A DNA stretch of 64,000 nt, taken from NCBI GenBank assembly GCA_024349765.1, contig AP026074.1, forward strand, positions 186,001 through 250,000, given 5' to 3'. Origin of the DNA: Streptomyces nigrescens (GTDB lineage Bacteria > Actinomycetota > Actinomycetes > Streptomycetales > Streptomycetaceae). Position numbers and translations under genes: made by a program. Positions 1-8,349 of the stretch are shown one piece after another. The stretch's first letter is position 1; every line of letters starts with the position of its first letter. The notes under the pieces were generated by a model. The model was not told where the DNA came from. It worked only from the letters and a program-made list of their open reading frames with translations, and did not search any database.

Positions 1-378
1 CTCCAGCACCACCAGCATCGCCATCGACACCGACTCGGCGGCCGTGACGGAATCGGCGGTGTCGCCGACGGTGAGGATGGGCTCCGGCAGCCATGGCCCC
101 ACATACGTCTCCCGTTTGTGCCGGGTGGACCGCAGCCGCTCCAACGCCAGATTCGACACGATCCGCGTCAGGTACGCCTTGGGGTCGGCCACCTGCGAAC
201 GGTCGGCGGCAGACCACTTGAGCCAGGCGTCCTGAACCGCGTCCTCGGCGTCGGCCGCCGTCCCGAGGATGCGGTAGGCCACCGAGAACAGCAGGTTGCG
301 ATGCCGGTGGTACACCAGGTGGTCCGGGTCCGGATCCGTGGGCTGGTTCGGTGCGGGGGCCGCGGGCGGGTAGGTCAC
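1..378 (-). CDS. ECF41-family RNA polymerase sigma factor (SigJ-like), 3' part beyond window
   Basis: The first 126 codons read as sigma region 2 (NLLFSVAYRILGTAADAEDAVQD, shown here in part, then AWLKW and KAYLTRIVSNLALERLRSTR) followed by YVGPWLPEP. That last motif is a hallmark of the ECF41 family, which carries a C-terminal SnoaL-like domain instead of using a separate anti-sigma factor; that domain would lie beyond the left edge. The start is a GTG whose last two bases begin the TGA stop of the upstream oxidoreductase gene (GTGA overlap), so the two genes are translationally coupled. ECF41 factors are known to sit beside carboxymuconolactone decarboxylase, oxidoreductase or epimerase genes and to drive their promoters, which fits this neighbour. 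Only the N-terminal third is visible, so the C-terminal domain is inferred. Confidence 0.92.
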   Translation of the reverse strand, partial: MTYPPAAPAPNQPTDPDPDHLVYHRHRNLLFSVAYRILGTAADAEDAVQDAWLKWSAADRSQVADPKAYLTRIVSNLALERLRSTRHKRETYVGPWLPEPILTVGDTADSVTAAESVSMAMLVVLE

Positions 379-1676
379 CGCGCCTCCCGTATACGGGTGA
401 AGCGGCCGCCGCGCGGCCAGATCGCGCCCGAGGCGGGCATCTTCTTCATGCGGCCGTAGGTCGGCCAGGGGGAAGCACTCACCGTCTCCTTATACCGGGC
501 CGCCAGACGGCCGGTCAGATAGAGGCGCCGGGGGCTGTCGTCGGGGTGCGTGAACTGCACGACCGCCTCGTGCCGGCCCAGGCTCACCGGCGTGTGGTAG
601 TAGCCGAAGCGGAACGGCTTGGGCTGCCTGCCCTTGAGTGCGCGGGCGATGGACACCGCCGCGTGCACACCGGTCGGCATGCCGCCCTGGCAGGTGCCGT
701 GCATGACCCCGTAGCCCTGGCGGATCGCCGCCGCGTCGCCGACGGCGTACACATCCGGGTGCGACACCGAACGCAGCGCGGCGTCGGTGACGATGCGGCC
801 GTGCGCGTCGACCGTCAGCCCGGCGGCGGCCGCCAGCGGCGACACCCGGGTACCGCTGGTCCACAGCACCGCATCGGCGGGAACACTCTCGCCACCGGCC
901 AGTTCGACCGCGTCGGGCAGTACCTTCACCACCTCGACCCCGGTGCGCACCCGGACGCCGAGGCGGTCCAGCGCGGCCCGCAAATACGCCCCGGCCTTCG
1001 GGTGCATCGCCGCACCGGGCTCCTGCCGGCCCAGCAGTACGACCTTCAGCTCCGGGTGCCGCTCGGCGATCTCCGCGGCCGCCTCGATGCCGGTCAGCCC
1101 GCTGCCGCCGATCACCGCCGTGCCGCTGCCGAGCTGCGCCAGCCGGTCGGCCAGCACCTCGGCGTCCTGGGCGCTGTTGAGGGTGTACGCGTGCTCCTCG
1201 ACACCCGGCACCGCCGCGGTGTCGGCCACGCTCCCCAGCCCGTACACCAGCGTGTCGTAGTGCAGCACCTGGTCGTCATCGACCCGTACGGTCCGTGCGT
1301 CCGCGTCCACCGACGTCACCCAGCCGCGCATGAAGCGCACGCCGGTGCCTTCCAGCAGTGCCGGGATGCTCAGCTCGGCGAGCTGCTGCCCGGTCGCCGT
1401 CATGTGCAGCCGCAGCCGCTCGGTGAACCGCTCCTGCGCATTCACCAGGGTCACCTGCACGTCCTCGCGCCGGCCGACCCTGGCCCCGAGCTGGATCGCG
1501 GCGGCCATGCCTGCGTAACCCGCGCCCAGGATGAGGACGCGGTGGGTGGCCGACTGATGTGGGTCCCTCTGAGGGGTGCCTGATTGAGGGGGGCCTGACT
1601 GATAAGTGGCGGTGTGGTGCGCGGTCGACCGGCTGGTGATCGCCACACCGGCTGCTGTTTCGTGCGGGGTGTTCAT
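375..1676 (-). CDS. NAD(P)/FAD-dependent oxidoreductase (NDH-2-like)
   Basis: Pyridine nucleotide-disulfide type flavoprotein of about 433 aa, probably oxidising NAD(P)H with a small acceptor or quinone. The FAD Rossmann motif GAGYAGMAAA lies near residue 50, the NAD(P) motif GGSGLTGIEAA near 187, and the second FAD signature YAVGDAAAI near 308. This layout matches NDH-2/AIF-like oxidoreductases, with no obvious C-terminal membrane anchor. The chosen start is the ATG at 1676; a GTG 18 bases upstream is also open, but its AAGGA sits too close. The first ~40 residues are low-complexity and carry a repeated QSG-P-Q pattern. It is first in an operon with the ECF41 sigma gene (GTGA overlap), the known 'COE' partner arrangement, so it is probably the sigma factor's own target. 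The substrate is unknown. Confidence 0.88.
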   Translation of the reverse strand: MNTPHETAAGVAITSRSTAHHTATYQSGPPQSGTPQRDPHQSATHRVLILGAGYAGMAAAIQLGARVGRREDVQVTLVNAQERFTERLRLHMTATGQQLAELSIPALLEGTGVRFMRGWVTSVDADARTVRVDDDQVLHYDTLVYGLGSVADTAAVPGVEEHAYTLNSAQDAEVLADRLAQLGSGTAVIGGSGLTGIEAAAEIAERHPELKVVLLGRQEPGAAMHPKAGAYLRAALDRLGVRVRTGVEVVKVLPDAVELAGGESVPADAVLWTSGTRVSPLAAAAGLTVDAHGRIVTDAALRSVSHPDVYAVGDAAAIRQGYGVMHGTCQGGMPTGVHAAVSIARALKGRQPKPFRFGYYHTPVSLGRHEAVVQFTHPDDSPRRLYLTGRLAARYKETVSASPWPTYGRMKKMPASGAIWPRGGRFTRIREAR

Positions 1677-1724
1677 CTTCTCGCCTGCCTTCACTTTCCT
1701 TCGCTCGCCTGCTGACGACCATCA

Positions 1725-1752
1725 GATGCAAGCTCCCCGTCCATTCGTGACA
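1725..1752 (-). promoter_or_regulatory. candidate ECF41 autoregulatory promoter
   Basis: On the minus strand TGTCACG (1746-1752) is followed after 17 bases by CATC (1725-1728), about 50 bases before the oxidoreductase start. ECF41 promoters are known to use TGTCACA-type -35 and CGTC-type -10 elements. The -35 fits well, the -10 has one mismatch, so this is a candidate only. Confidence 0.35.
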
Positions 1753-1874
1753 TGGGGTCGATGTGACCTGCGACACGGTCGAGTTGCGGCGTGGCCAGGG
1801 GGGTGGGAGTGGCACAGGGGAGGCGGCTGAGACGTCCGAAGTGCGTTGTCAGTGGCGGGAGTTAGGCTCCGATC

Positions 1875-2675
1875 ATGGTGACTGAGATGAGTGATATGCA
1901 GGACGAACGGCCCGGAGAAGACCCGGGGGAGGGGGGCAGGAACGGGACCGACAACGGGTCGGATGAGGTGTTGCCGAAGCTGGGCAGTCATGCCGTACTG
2001 ACCATGAGTTTCCCGCCGTTCCCTCCTCCGGGCGGGTCGGACGAGCCGGGCCTGGTGCCGCATGACCCGGTGCGTGCCCGCCAGGTCGTTGAGGAGCTCG
2101 GCACCGTGGAGGAGGTCCTGGAGCAGCTGCCGGACCGCCCCATCGCGGACCTGCCCTATCCGGAGGTGCGCGCCGATCTCGAACTGGTCGCGGTCGGATG
2201 CTGGGGCAACGTCGTCCACATCATCGAGCCGGCCCTCGGCAGTGACCTCCTTACGGATGCCATGACGGAGGAGGTCCGAAGGCAGCGTGCGCGGCACCCG
2301 GAGGCCCGGATCGTCGGGTCGGTCGACATGGACTACGGAAACAGCTTCCTCGAAGACGTGGTGGACCTGCCCGGCGGCGTGGAGTCGTACGCCGGGGGAT
2401 GGGACTGCGATGACGAATGGGATGTCGTCGGCGATCCGGAAGAGGTGTTGCGCGCCATAGGCATCGACCGTGAGGCGGCAGCGGAAGCGGGGTTCGATCT
2501 CGACGAGGAGCCTTGCGACCGTGTCTGGTCCGATCTCGGGGTCCTCGCCATCTGGGGACTCCCGGGCGGTCCCGGCGTCGGCCCCGGTGCCGGGGGTCGG
2601 CAGGTTTCCGTGTTCCGCGTCCGTCGCACCTCGGGGGCCGCATTCGACCTGGAGGAGGTGTGGTTCGGGCGCTGA
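1875..2675 (+). CDS. hypothetical acidic protein, 266 aa
   Basis: No recognisable catalytic motif. The protein is strongly acidic, with a disordered Gly/Asp/Glu-rich N-terminus (about 60 residues), a central folded-looking part (residues ~70-170, containing VEELGTVEEVLEQLPDRP) and a Gly-rich loop before a C-terminal beta-like end. There is no signal peptide or membrane segment, so it is probably cytoplasmic. The ATG at 1875 is followed by in-frame ATGs at codons 5 and 8; no strong ribosome site separates them. It is transcribed away from the ECF41 operon with a ~180-base intergenic space and has no clear functional partner nearby. Confidence 0.72.
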   Translation: MVTEMSDMQDERPGEDPGEGGRNGTDNGSDEVLPKLGSHAVLTMSFPPFPPPGGSDEPGLVPHDPVRARQVVEELGTVEEVLEQLPDRPIADLPYPEVRADLELVAVGCWGNVVHIIEPALGSDLLTDAMTEEVRRQRARHPEARIVGSVDMDYGNSFLEDVVDLPGGVESYAGGWDCDDEWDVVGDPEEVLRAIGIDREAAAEAGFDLDEEPCDRVWSDLGVLAIWGLPGGPGVGPGAGGRQVSVFRVRRTSGAAFDLEEVWFGR

Positions 2676-2821
2676 TGTGGATGACCCTGGACCAAAGGGA
2701 GTTGGACGGATGGCCCATGCCCCAACGGACGCTGGCTTCAGAGACGATTTCGGCCGACCCGGCGCTTCCGTAGGTTCGTTGCGACCACCACATGCATCAC
2801 TTCCGCAACGGAGGAACCCTT

Positions 2822-3520
2822 ATGCCCACCCGCACCGCCAGCCGCCGCCTTGTCACCGCGGCCATAGCCGTCGGCGCCTCCGCGGCGATCCTCGCTCCCA
2901 CGGCGCATGCCGCTGACGCCTCCGAGGTCGTCGCGAAGAAGCCCGCCAAGCTCACCGTCGCGTCGTACCAGGCGTACCTGAAGAAGCTGAAGACGCCCGA
3001 GGCGAAGAAGACCCTGAAGGGCTTCAGCGCACTGACCGGCGGTCAGAAGGCGACCTTCGTCAAGGACCTGCAGAACCGCAAGATCTACGAGGCTCTCGTC
3101 GCTCAGGTGGAGGGGCGGATCGGTCGGCCGCTCACCCTCATCGACCCGTACAACAGCGAGGTGCGTGTCGTCACCAAGGCCGCCACCTCGGTGGGCAAGG
3201 ACAAGCGCCGCACCACCACCGTCCGCTTCACCGTGACCGAGGAGATCTTCAAGATCCCGGTCACCTCCGAGACCATCAGCATCGCCTACCCGACCGCCGG
3301 CAACGGCCCGAAGCGGGCCACCGCCACGGCCAAGGTCTCCAACGTCAACGCGGCCATAGCGATCAGCCACAACCGCGTCAGCGTCAAGGGCTACGGCGCC
3401 CAGACCTACTGGTCCGCCGAGCCGCAGGTGTCGTCCTTCGGCAAGGCCGTCTACAAGAAGGAGCATGTCCTCGGCTCCAAGGTCACCTATCGGGCCAGCC
3501 TGACGAACAACGAGGACTGA
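2822..3520 (+). CDS. secreted lysine-rich hypothetical protein, 232 aa
   Basis: The N-terminus is a classical Sec signal peptide: a positive stretch MPTRTASRRL, an Ala-rich hydrophobic core, then APTAHA before ADAS, where cleavage is expected near residue 32. The ATG at 2822 is chosen because GGAGG lies 7 bases upstream; an ATG 30 bases earlier would bury the ribosome site. The mature part is unusually lysine-rich for this GC-rich genome (KKPAKL, KKLKTPEAKKTLK) and begins with an amphipathic helical region, followed from about residue 105 by a Thr/Val-rich beta-strand region. No enzymatic motif is seen. It is monocistronic and followed by a strong hairpin. Confidence 0.82.
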   Translation: MPTRTASRRLVTAAIAVGASAAILAPTAHAADASEVVAKKPAKLTVASYQAYLKKLKTPEAKKTLKGFSALTGGQKATFVKDLQNRKIYEALVAQVEGRIGRPLTLIDPYNSEVRVVTKAATSVGKDKRRTTTVRFTVTEEIFKIPVTSETISIAYPTAGNGPKRATATAKVSNVNAAIAISHNRVSVKGYGAQTYWSAEPQVSSFGKAVYKKEHVLGSKVTYRASLTNNED

Positions 3521-3577
3521 TCCGCGGTCGAGCTCCTGGCTCCTGGGAACGGTCACTTCCCTGGGAACCGGGTCACT

Positions 3578-3610
3578 GTGAGGCCCAGGACGCCGCGTCC
3601 TGGGCCTCAC
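3578..3610 (+). terminator. strong 15-bp stem-loop terminator
   Basis: A perfect 15-bp inverted repeat (arms 3578-3592 and 3596-3610, loop CCG) lies 58 bases after the stop of the secreted lysine-rich protein. It has no T-tract, as is common in streptomycete terminators. Just upstream, CTGGGAAC-GGTCACT occurs twice as an imperfect direct repeat (about 3543-3576). Confidence 0.8.
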
Positions 3611-3761
3611 GCCCGGGCGAAGGGCCCGACACCCCGTGATGGTGGCGACGCCCGGTGAGGGGGATGGTGCGGGCGATGAAGTGATGTTAGGCAGTTCATT
3701 GACTGCTGCAAGTGGATTGCCTACTGTCGGTTCTCCGTCGCCAGCCGCCCACGGAGTCCTC

Positions 3762-5294
3762 ATGACATCGCCAGGCCCCGGTCATCGCGCTCGTCGCATC
3801 CGCCGCCCCCGAACGGCGACCGCAGTGCTCGGCTGCTGTACGGCGCTGGCGGTGACCGCCGGCTGCGGGAGCTCCGACGGGGCGGGTGCCGGGGGCGCCG
3901 ATGCCACCCAGGCTTCCCATGGCGCCACCCCCACAGGTCAGGCTGCCCATGCCGAGCACTACACAGGTGAGCTCGCGGACGGTGCGCAGTGGATCGCTGA
4001 CGTGCCCCAGGACTTCAACGGCACGCTGATGCTGTTCTCGCACGGCTTCGGACCGCTCCAGGCGCGGAACGCCCCCGATCCGAAGACCCGCGACGCGCTC
4101 CTCAAGCGGGGCTATGCGCTGATCGGTTCCTCGTATTCCGGTAGTTCCCTCTGGGCGCTGAACGTCGCCGTGAAGGACCAGTTCGACACCCTCAGCGCGG
4201 TGAGGAAGAAGGTCGGTGCGGTGCGCGAGCCGAAGCGCACCCTTGCCTGGGGGGAGTCGATGGGCGGGCTGATCAATGCGCTCGTCGCGCAGCGCGGCCG
4301 GGGCCGGGTCGACGGTGCGCTCTCCGCCTGCGGAATCCTGGCGGGGGGCATCGGCTTCAACGAGTACCAGACGGATGGCGACTACGCGATCAATCAGCTC
4401 CTCGTCTCCGGCAGTTCCGGCAGCTCCGGCGGCACCGGCAAACAGATCAAGGTCAGCGGCTTTTCCTCCGACGAGGAGGCCACCGCTTCCGGGAAGGCCC
4501 TCGCCGACGCCGTCCGGCGTGCCCAGTCGACAGTGCGGGGCCGCGCCCGTACGGCGCTCGTCGCGGCCCTGCGCAACCAGCCCAACTGGTCCAGCGGCCG
4601 GCAGCCGCCCACCGTCCACGACTACGAGGCACGCGAGGAGCAGCAGGCCGAGGGGCTCGTCAGGATGTCCCTCCCCTTCACCCTCGGGGCGCGCTATCAG
4701 GTGGAGAAGGCCCAGGGCGGACCCCTCTACTCCAACGTCGGCGTCGACTACGCCCGGCTGCTCCGGCACAGCCGCGATCTCCCCCAGGTCCGCGCCCTCT
4801 ACAAGAAGGCGGGCCTCGACCTGGACCAGGACCTGGCCAAGCTCACGCGCAACGCCCACACCGAGGCGGACCCGGACGCCGTACGGAACATGGAGCGCAC
4901 CGCCGTGCCCTCCGGCCACCTCGCCGTACCGAACCTCACCCTGCACACCACGGACGACCCGCTGAACCCGGCGCCCCAGGAGAGCGAGTACGCCCGCACG
5001 GTGCGCAGTGCGGGCGACGGCAGCATGCTGCGCCAGACATACGTGCACGCCACCGGCCACTGCACCTTCCGGCCCGGCAACTGGCTCGCCGCCCTGAACG
5101 CCCTTGAGCACCGTCTGGACAGCGGCAGCTGGGGATCGGCCACCGAGCCGCAGAAGCTCAACCAGGCCGCGAAGGAGGCGGGGGAGGGCAACTACCCCGC
5201 GTTCCTCCGCTACACCGCTCCGGAGCTGGTCGGTGTCCGGGGGCGCGAAACGAAGGCGCACGACACGAGGGCGCACGACACGAGGGCGCACTGA
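3762..5294 (+). CDS. lipoprotein alpha/beta hydrolase
   Basis: Predicted surface lipoprotein of 510 aa: basic N-terminus, hydrophobic segment, lipobox VTAGC with Cys at residue 35, then a disordered Gly/Ala linker. The hydrolase core follows, with an oxyanion-side segment LMLFSHGFG near residue 88, the nucleophile elbow GESMGG near 164, a probable acid in TTDDPLNP near 397 and the catalytic His in HATGHC near 428. The start is the ATG at 3762, preceded by GGAG; an upstream ATG (3636) would place 42 extra residues before the signal peptide. The substrate is unknown; an esterase or peptidase acting in the cell envelope is likely. The C-terminus ends in a repeated KAHDT-RAHDT-RAH encoded by a recent 15-bp duplication. 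Confidence 0.85.
   Translation: MTSPGPGHRARRIRRPRTATAVLGCCTALAVTAGCGSSDGAGAGGADATQASHGATPTGQAAHAEHYTGELADGAQWIADVPQDFNGTLMLFSHGFGPLQARNAPDPKTRDALLKRGYALIGSSYSGSSLWALNVAVKDQFDTLSAVRKKVGAVREPKRTLAWGESMGGLINALVAQRGRGRVDGALSACGILAGGIGFNEYQTDGDYAINQLLVSGSSGSSGGTGKQIKVSGFSSDEEATASGKALADAVRRAQSTVRGRARTALVAALRNQPNWSSGRQPPTVHDYEAREEQQAEGLVRMSLPFTLGARYQVEKAQGGPLYSNVGVDYARLLRHSRDLPQVRALYKKAGLDLDQDLAKLTRNAHTEADPDAVRNMERTAVPSGHLAVPNLTLHTTDDPLNPAPQESEYARTVRSAGDGSMLRQTYVHATGHCTFRPGNWLAALNALEHRLDSGSWGSATEPQKLNQAAKEAGEGNYPAFLRYTAPELVGVRGRETKAHDTRAHDTRAH
5251..5294 (+). repeat. 15-bp tandem repeat at a gene end
   Basis: About 2.9 copies of a 15-base unit (CGAGGGCGCACGACA type; 5251-5265, 5266-5280, 5281-5294) add the residues RAHDT repeatedly to the C-terminus of the lipoprotein hydrolase, running into its stop codon. 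Confidence 0.85.
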
Positions 5295-5399
5295 TCGCAG
5301 ACGTGCGCGCGAACGCGAACGGCGCGCGAAGACGATGGCCGCAGTCGGCTCGTACCGCCAGGTCACGCACTGATCGGCGAGGATTCGGAGCGGGCTACG

Positions 5400-6311
5400 G
5401 TGGACCGCGTGAACACGGAAGAGTCGCTGCGGCCCCAGTCCCTCATGCTGACGTTCCTGGGGGACCAGGTGCTGGGGCGGGACGTCTGCGTGTACTCGGG
5501 CAGCGTCATCGACGTGTTCGCCCGCGCCGGGATCGGTGAGCAGGCGACGCGTTCGACGCTGACCCGCATGGTGAACCGCGGCCTGCTGCGCCGCCAGCGT
5601 GAGGGCCGCCGGATGTACTTCGGTCTGACCGAGCACTCGGCGGCCGTGTTGCGCGACGGCGAACGGCGCATCTGGCAGACCGGTGCGGTGAACCGGGAGT
5701 GGGACGGCACCTGGACCCTGCTCGGTTTCTCGCTGCCCGAGTCCTGGCAGCGCCAGCGCCACGACCTGCGCGCGAAGCTCGCCTGGAGCGGCTTCGGACC
5801 GCTGTTCAGCGGCCTGTGGATCGCACCCGGTGAGGTGGACGTGTCGTCGCTGGTGGCCGAGCTCGGCCTGGCCGCCCATGTGAAGATCTTCCGGGCGCAC
5901 GCCGACACCGGTATGGACATCGGCGCGATGATCGAGGAGACCTGGGACCTGGCCGAACTGGCCGGGCATTACGAGGGGTTCGTACGGCGCTGGCAGCCGT
6001 GGGAGACGCGGCTGCCGGACGACGCTTCCGCTGCCTCCGGAAGCGGGGAGTCCGCTCTTGCCTCTTCGCCCTCCTCCGGCCGGGAGGAGCCCCATCTCGC
6101 CGCGCTCGCCCTGCGGCTACGGCTGCAGGCCGAGTGGCTGCAGGTCATCCGCCGCGACCCGCGCCTGCCGGTCCGGCACCTGCCGGACGACTGGCCGGCC
6201 GAGCAGGCCGAGAAGACGTTCCGGGCGGTGTACGACCGGCTCACGCCGCTCGCCCAGGGCGCCTCGGAACGCCTTCTCGACCTCGTACCCGTACGGCCCG
6301 ACCAGGTGTAG
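5400..6311 (+). CDS. PaaX-family transcriptional regulator
   Basis: 303 aa with the PaaX layout: an N-terminal winged helix (SLMLTFLGDQVLGRDV, then ATRSTLTRMVNRGLLRRQREG as the recognition and wing region, residues ~10-75) followed by the conserved central domain beginning WDGTWTLLGFSLPE and the C-terminal PaaX domain (RVYDRLTPLAQ). PaaX is known as a repressor of phenylacetate catabolism that responds to acyl-CoA thioesters. Start is GTG at 5400 (GGAG 9 bases upstream) or GTG at 5409. It is convergent with the MaoC/acyl-CoA ligase operon. A role in sensing a CoA-thioester from that operon is plausible but not shown; no operator was identified. Confidence 0.88.
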   Translation: MDRVNTEESLRPQSLMLTFLGDQVLGRDVCVYSGSVIDVFARAGIGEQATRSTLTRMVNRGLLRRQREGRRMYFGLTEHSAAVLRDGERRIWQTGAVNREWDGTWTLLGFSLPESWQRQRHDLRAKLAWSGFGPLFSGLWIAPGEVDVSSLVAELGLAAHVKIFRAHADTGMDIGAMIEETWDLAELAGHYEGFVRRWQPWETRLPDDASAASGSGESALASSPSSGREEPHLAALALRLRLQAEWLQVIRRDPRLPVRHLPDDWPAEQAEKTFRAVYDRLTPLAQGASERLLDLVPVRPDQV

Positions 6312-6370
6312 AAGCCCCTACCCGCCAGTCAGGTGCAGAAGTCCCTACACCCGCGATCAGGCGTAGAAGC
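6303..6370. repeat. 27/28-bp repeat spanning two convergent stop codons
   Basis: The motif CAGG(T/C)GTAGAAG recurs at 6303, 6330 and 6358 (spacing 27 and 28), each followed by a CCCTAC-type tail in the first two copies. The first copy carries the stop codon of the PaaX gene and the third carries the reversed stop of the MaoC gene, so the whole intergenic gap is made of this repeat. Confidence 0.75.
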
Positions 6371-6812
6371 GGGACAGGCTCTGCAGTACGGCCGCGGGCT
6401 TGGTTCCGTTCTCGATCTCGATCGTGCCGTCGACGGTGATCTGCACTCCGCCGGCCACGTCCTCGACCTCGGCCAGCCTCCCGGCCAGCCGGATGCGGGA
6501 GCCGACCTTCACCGGTGCGGGGAAACGCACCTTGTTGAGGCCGTAGTTGACCTTCGTCGTGACGCCCTGGACGTCCAGCAGCTCGGTGAACAGCGGGATG
6601 AAGAGGGAGAGGGTGAGGTAGCCGTGGGCGATCGGGGTGCCGAAGGGGCCCGCGGCGGCCTTTTCCGGGTCCACATGGATCCACTGGTGGTCGCCGGTGG
6701 CGTCGGCGAAGGTGTTGATCCGCTCCTGGGTGACCTCGATCCACTCGCTGGTGCCGAGGTCGCTGCCCGCGAGCTTCTTCAGTTCGTCGATGCCGTTGAC
6801 GGTGATGCTCAT
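6357..6812 (-). CDS. MaoC-type (R)-specific enoyl-CoA hydratase
   Basis: 151 aa hot-dog-fold hydratase. The hydratase-2 motif is complete: FADATGDHQWIHVD with the catalytic pair Asp41 and His46, followed by the conserved PFGTPIAHGYLTLSL. Length is normal for a single-domain MaoC protein. It would add water to an enoyl-CoA thioester in the cytoplasm. It is the last gene of the operon SDR - amidohydrolase - acyl-CoA ligase - MaoC. In the hydroxycinnamate pathway of Rhodococcus (cou genes) a hydratase performs exactly this step on the cinnamoyl-CoA; the context therefore suggests a hydroxyphenyl-enoyl-CoA as substrate, though fatty enoyl-CoA cannot be excluded. Confidence 0.9.
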   Translation of the reverse strand: MSITVNGIDELKKLAGSDLGTSEWIEVTQERINTFADATGDHQWIHVDPEKAAAGPFGTPIAHGYLTLSLFIPLFTELLDVQGVTTKVNYGLNKVRFPAPVKVGSRIRLAGRLAEVEDVAGGVQITVDGTIEIENGTKPAAVLQSLSRFYA

Positions 6813-6839
6813 AAGTGGCCTGTTCCTTGAGGGAGTTGG

Positions 6840-8339
6840 TCAGTTGCCGTAGTGCTCGCGCACCCGGGACTTCAGGAGCTTCCCGGAGGCGGTGCGCGGG
6901 AGTTCGTCCGCGACCACCACCGACTTGGGGATCTTGTATTTGGCGAGCCGCCCGGTCAGCGAGGCCAGCGCCTCGTCCGGGTCCAGTGCGACGCCGTCGG
7001 CGGGTACGACGACCGCGCGGGGCACCTCGCCCCACCTGTCGTCCGGAACGCCGATCACCGCGCATTCGGCGATGCCGGGATGAGCGAGCAGCAGGTCCTC
7101 GATTTCGGCGGGGTAGATGTTCTCCCCACCGGAGATGATCATGTCCTTGATGCGGTCGACGAGGTACACGTACCCGTCCTCGTCGACCCGGGCCGCGTCC
7201 CCGCTGCGGAACCAGCCGTCCGCGAAGGAACCCGCCGTCTCCTCGGGCAGCCCCCAGTAGCCCGCCATGACGTGTGGCCCACGGACGACGACCTCACCGG
7301 TCTCGCCGACGTCGACCGGCGTGAGGTCCGGACGGACCACCCGTACGTCGCTGAAGAAGTGCGGCACACCGGCCGAACCCGCCTTGTCGACCGCGCGCTC
7401 GGCGTCCAGGAACAGCGTCCCGGGCGCCGCCTCGGTCATGCCGTAGCCCTGGAGGAAGGTCAGGCCCCGCTCCTGATAGCGGGCGATCAACGGCGTCGGC
7501 ACCGGGGAGCCGCCGCAGTTGAGGATTCGCACGCTGGACAGATCCGCGTCCGCCCAACGCGGATGCCGCGCCACCTGGTCGAACATGGTCGGCACCCCGA
7601 ACATGAAGGTGATCCGGTGCCGTTCGATCAGATCGAAGGTGGCCTCCGGGTCGAAGGCCTCGACGAGCACGCAGGTGCCGCCCTTGAGCAGTACCGGAAG
7701 GGTGAGCATGTTCAGGCCGGCGGTGTGGAACAACGGGGCCGAGACCAGGGCCCGTTCGTCGGCGGTCAGATCGGTGTCGACCAGGACGTTGAGCGCGTTC
7801 CAGGTCAGATTGGCGTGGGTGAGCATCGCGCCCTTGGGGCGGCCGGTGGTCCCCGAGGTGTACATGATGAGGCAGGTGTCGTCGGCGGTGACCGGCTCGT
7901 CGATCGGCACCGCGGGGGCCGCGGCGAGCAACTCCTCGTAATCCGCGCCGACTTCGAGGTGGGTGCGCACGTCCGTGACTCCTGACAGATCGCCGACGAG
8001 CCCGGCGTGCGCGGGGCCGAAGACGAGGGCCTTGGCGCCGGAGTCGGCGAGCTGGTAGGCGAGTTCGGGCCCGGAGAGACGGGTGTTGAGCGGGACGAAG
8101 ACCGCGCCGAGGATGCCCGCGGCGAACAAGGTCTCCAGGTAGGAGGGGTGGTTGGGGCCGAGATAGGCGATCCGGTCGCCGCGCCGGATGCCGCGGTCGC
8201 GCAGCGCGTGCGCGAGGCGGGTGGTGCGCTCGTGCAGTGCGGCGTACGTGGTCGCGGCGCCGCCGTGGATCAAGGCGGTGCGGTGCGGGGTCTTGCGGGC
8301 CCGGCGTGCGGGCCACGACCCCAGTCCCTCGTTGCGCAT
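6840..8339 (-). CDS. acyl-CoA synthetase (AMP-forming), hydroxycinnamate-CoA ligase candidate
   Basis: 499 aa ANL-superfamily ligase of normal length. Seen motifs: the AMP-binding P-loop YTSGTTGRPKGAML near residue 160, the QGYGMTEAAPG adenine-binding segment near 300, DGWFRSGDAARVDEDGYVYLVDR near 380 and the C-terminal catalytic Lys in RTASGKLLKSR near 488. It activates a carboxylic acid with ATP and CoA in the cytoplasm. It lies 27 bases upstream of the MaoC hydratase and 10 bases downstream of the amidohydrolase, clearly one operon. Annotation tools would call it FadD-like; the amidohydrolase and MarR neighbours make an aromatic acid such as p-coumarate or ferulate (CouL-like role) more likely. 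Confidence 0.9.
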   Translation of the reverse strand: MRNEGLGSWPARRARKTPHRTALIHGGAATTYAALHERTTRLAHALRDRGIRRGDRIAYLGPNHPSYLETLFAAGILGAVFVPLNTRLSGPELAYQLADSGAKALVFGPAHAGLVGDLSGVTDVRTHLEVGADYEELLAAAPAVPIDEPVTADDTCLIMYTSGTTGRPKGAMLTHANLTWNALNVLVDTDLTADERALVSAPLFHTAGLNMLTLPVLLKGGTCVLVEAFDPEATFDLIERHRITFMFGVPTMFDQVARHPRWADADLSSVRILNCGGSPVPTPLIARYQERGLTFLQGYGMTEAAPGTLFLDAERAVDKAGSAGVPHFFSDVRVVRPDLTPVDVGETGEVVVRGPHVMAGYWGLPEETAGSFADGWFRSGDAARVDEDGYVYLVDRIKDMIISGGENIYPAEIEDLLLAHPGIAECAVIGVPDDRWGEVPRAVVVPADGVALDPDEALASLTGRLAKYKIPKSVVVADELPRTASGKLLKSRVREHYGN

Positions 8340-8349
8340 CGATGGCCCC

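Noticed and set aside
3696-6095. Minus-strand 799-codon frame opposite the lipoprotein hydrolase and PaaX genes
   Set aside because: Composition is that of a shadow frame and both plus-strand genes have clear domains.
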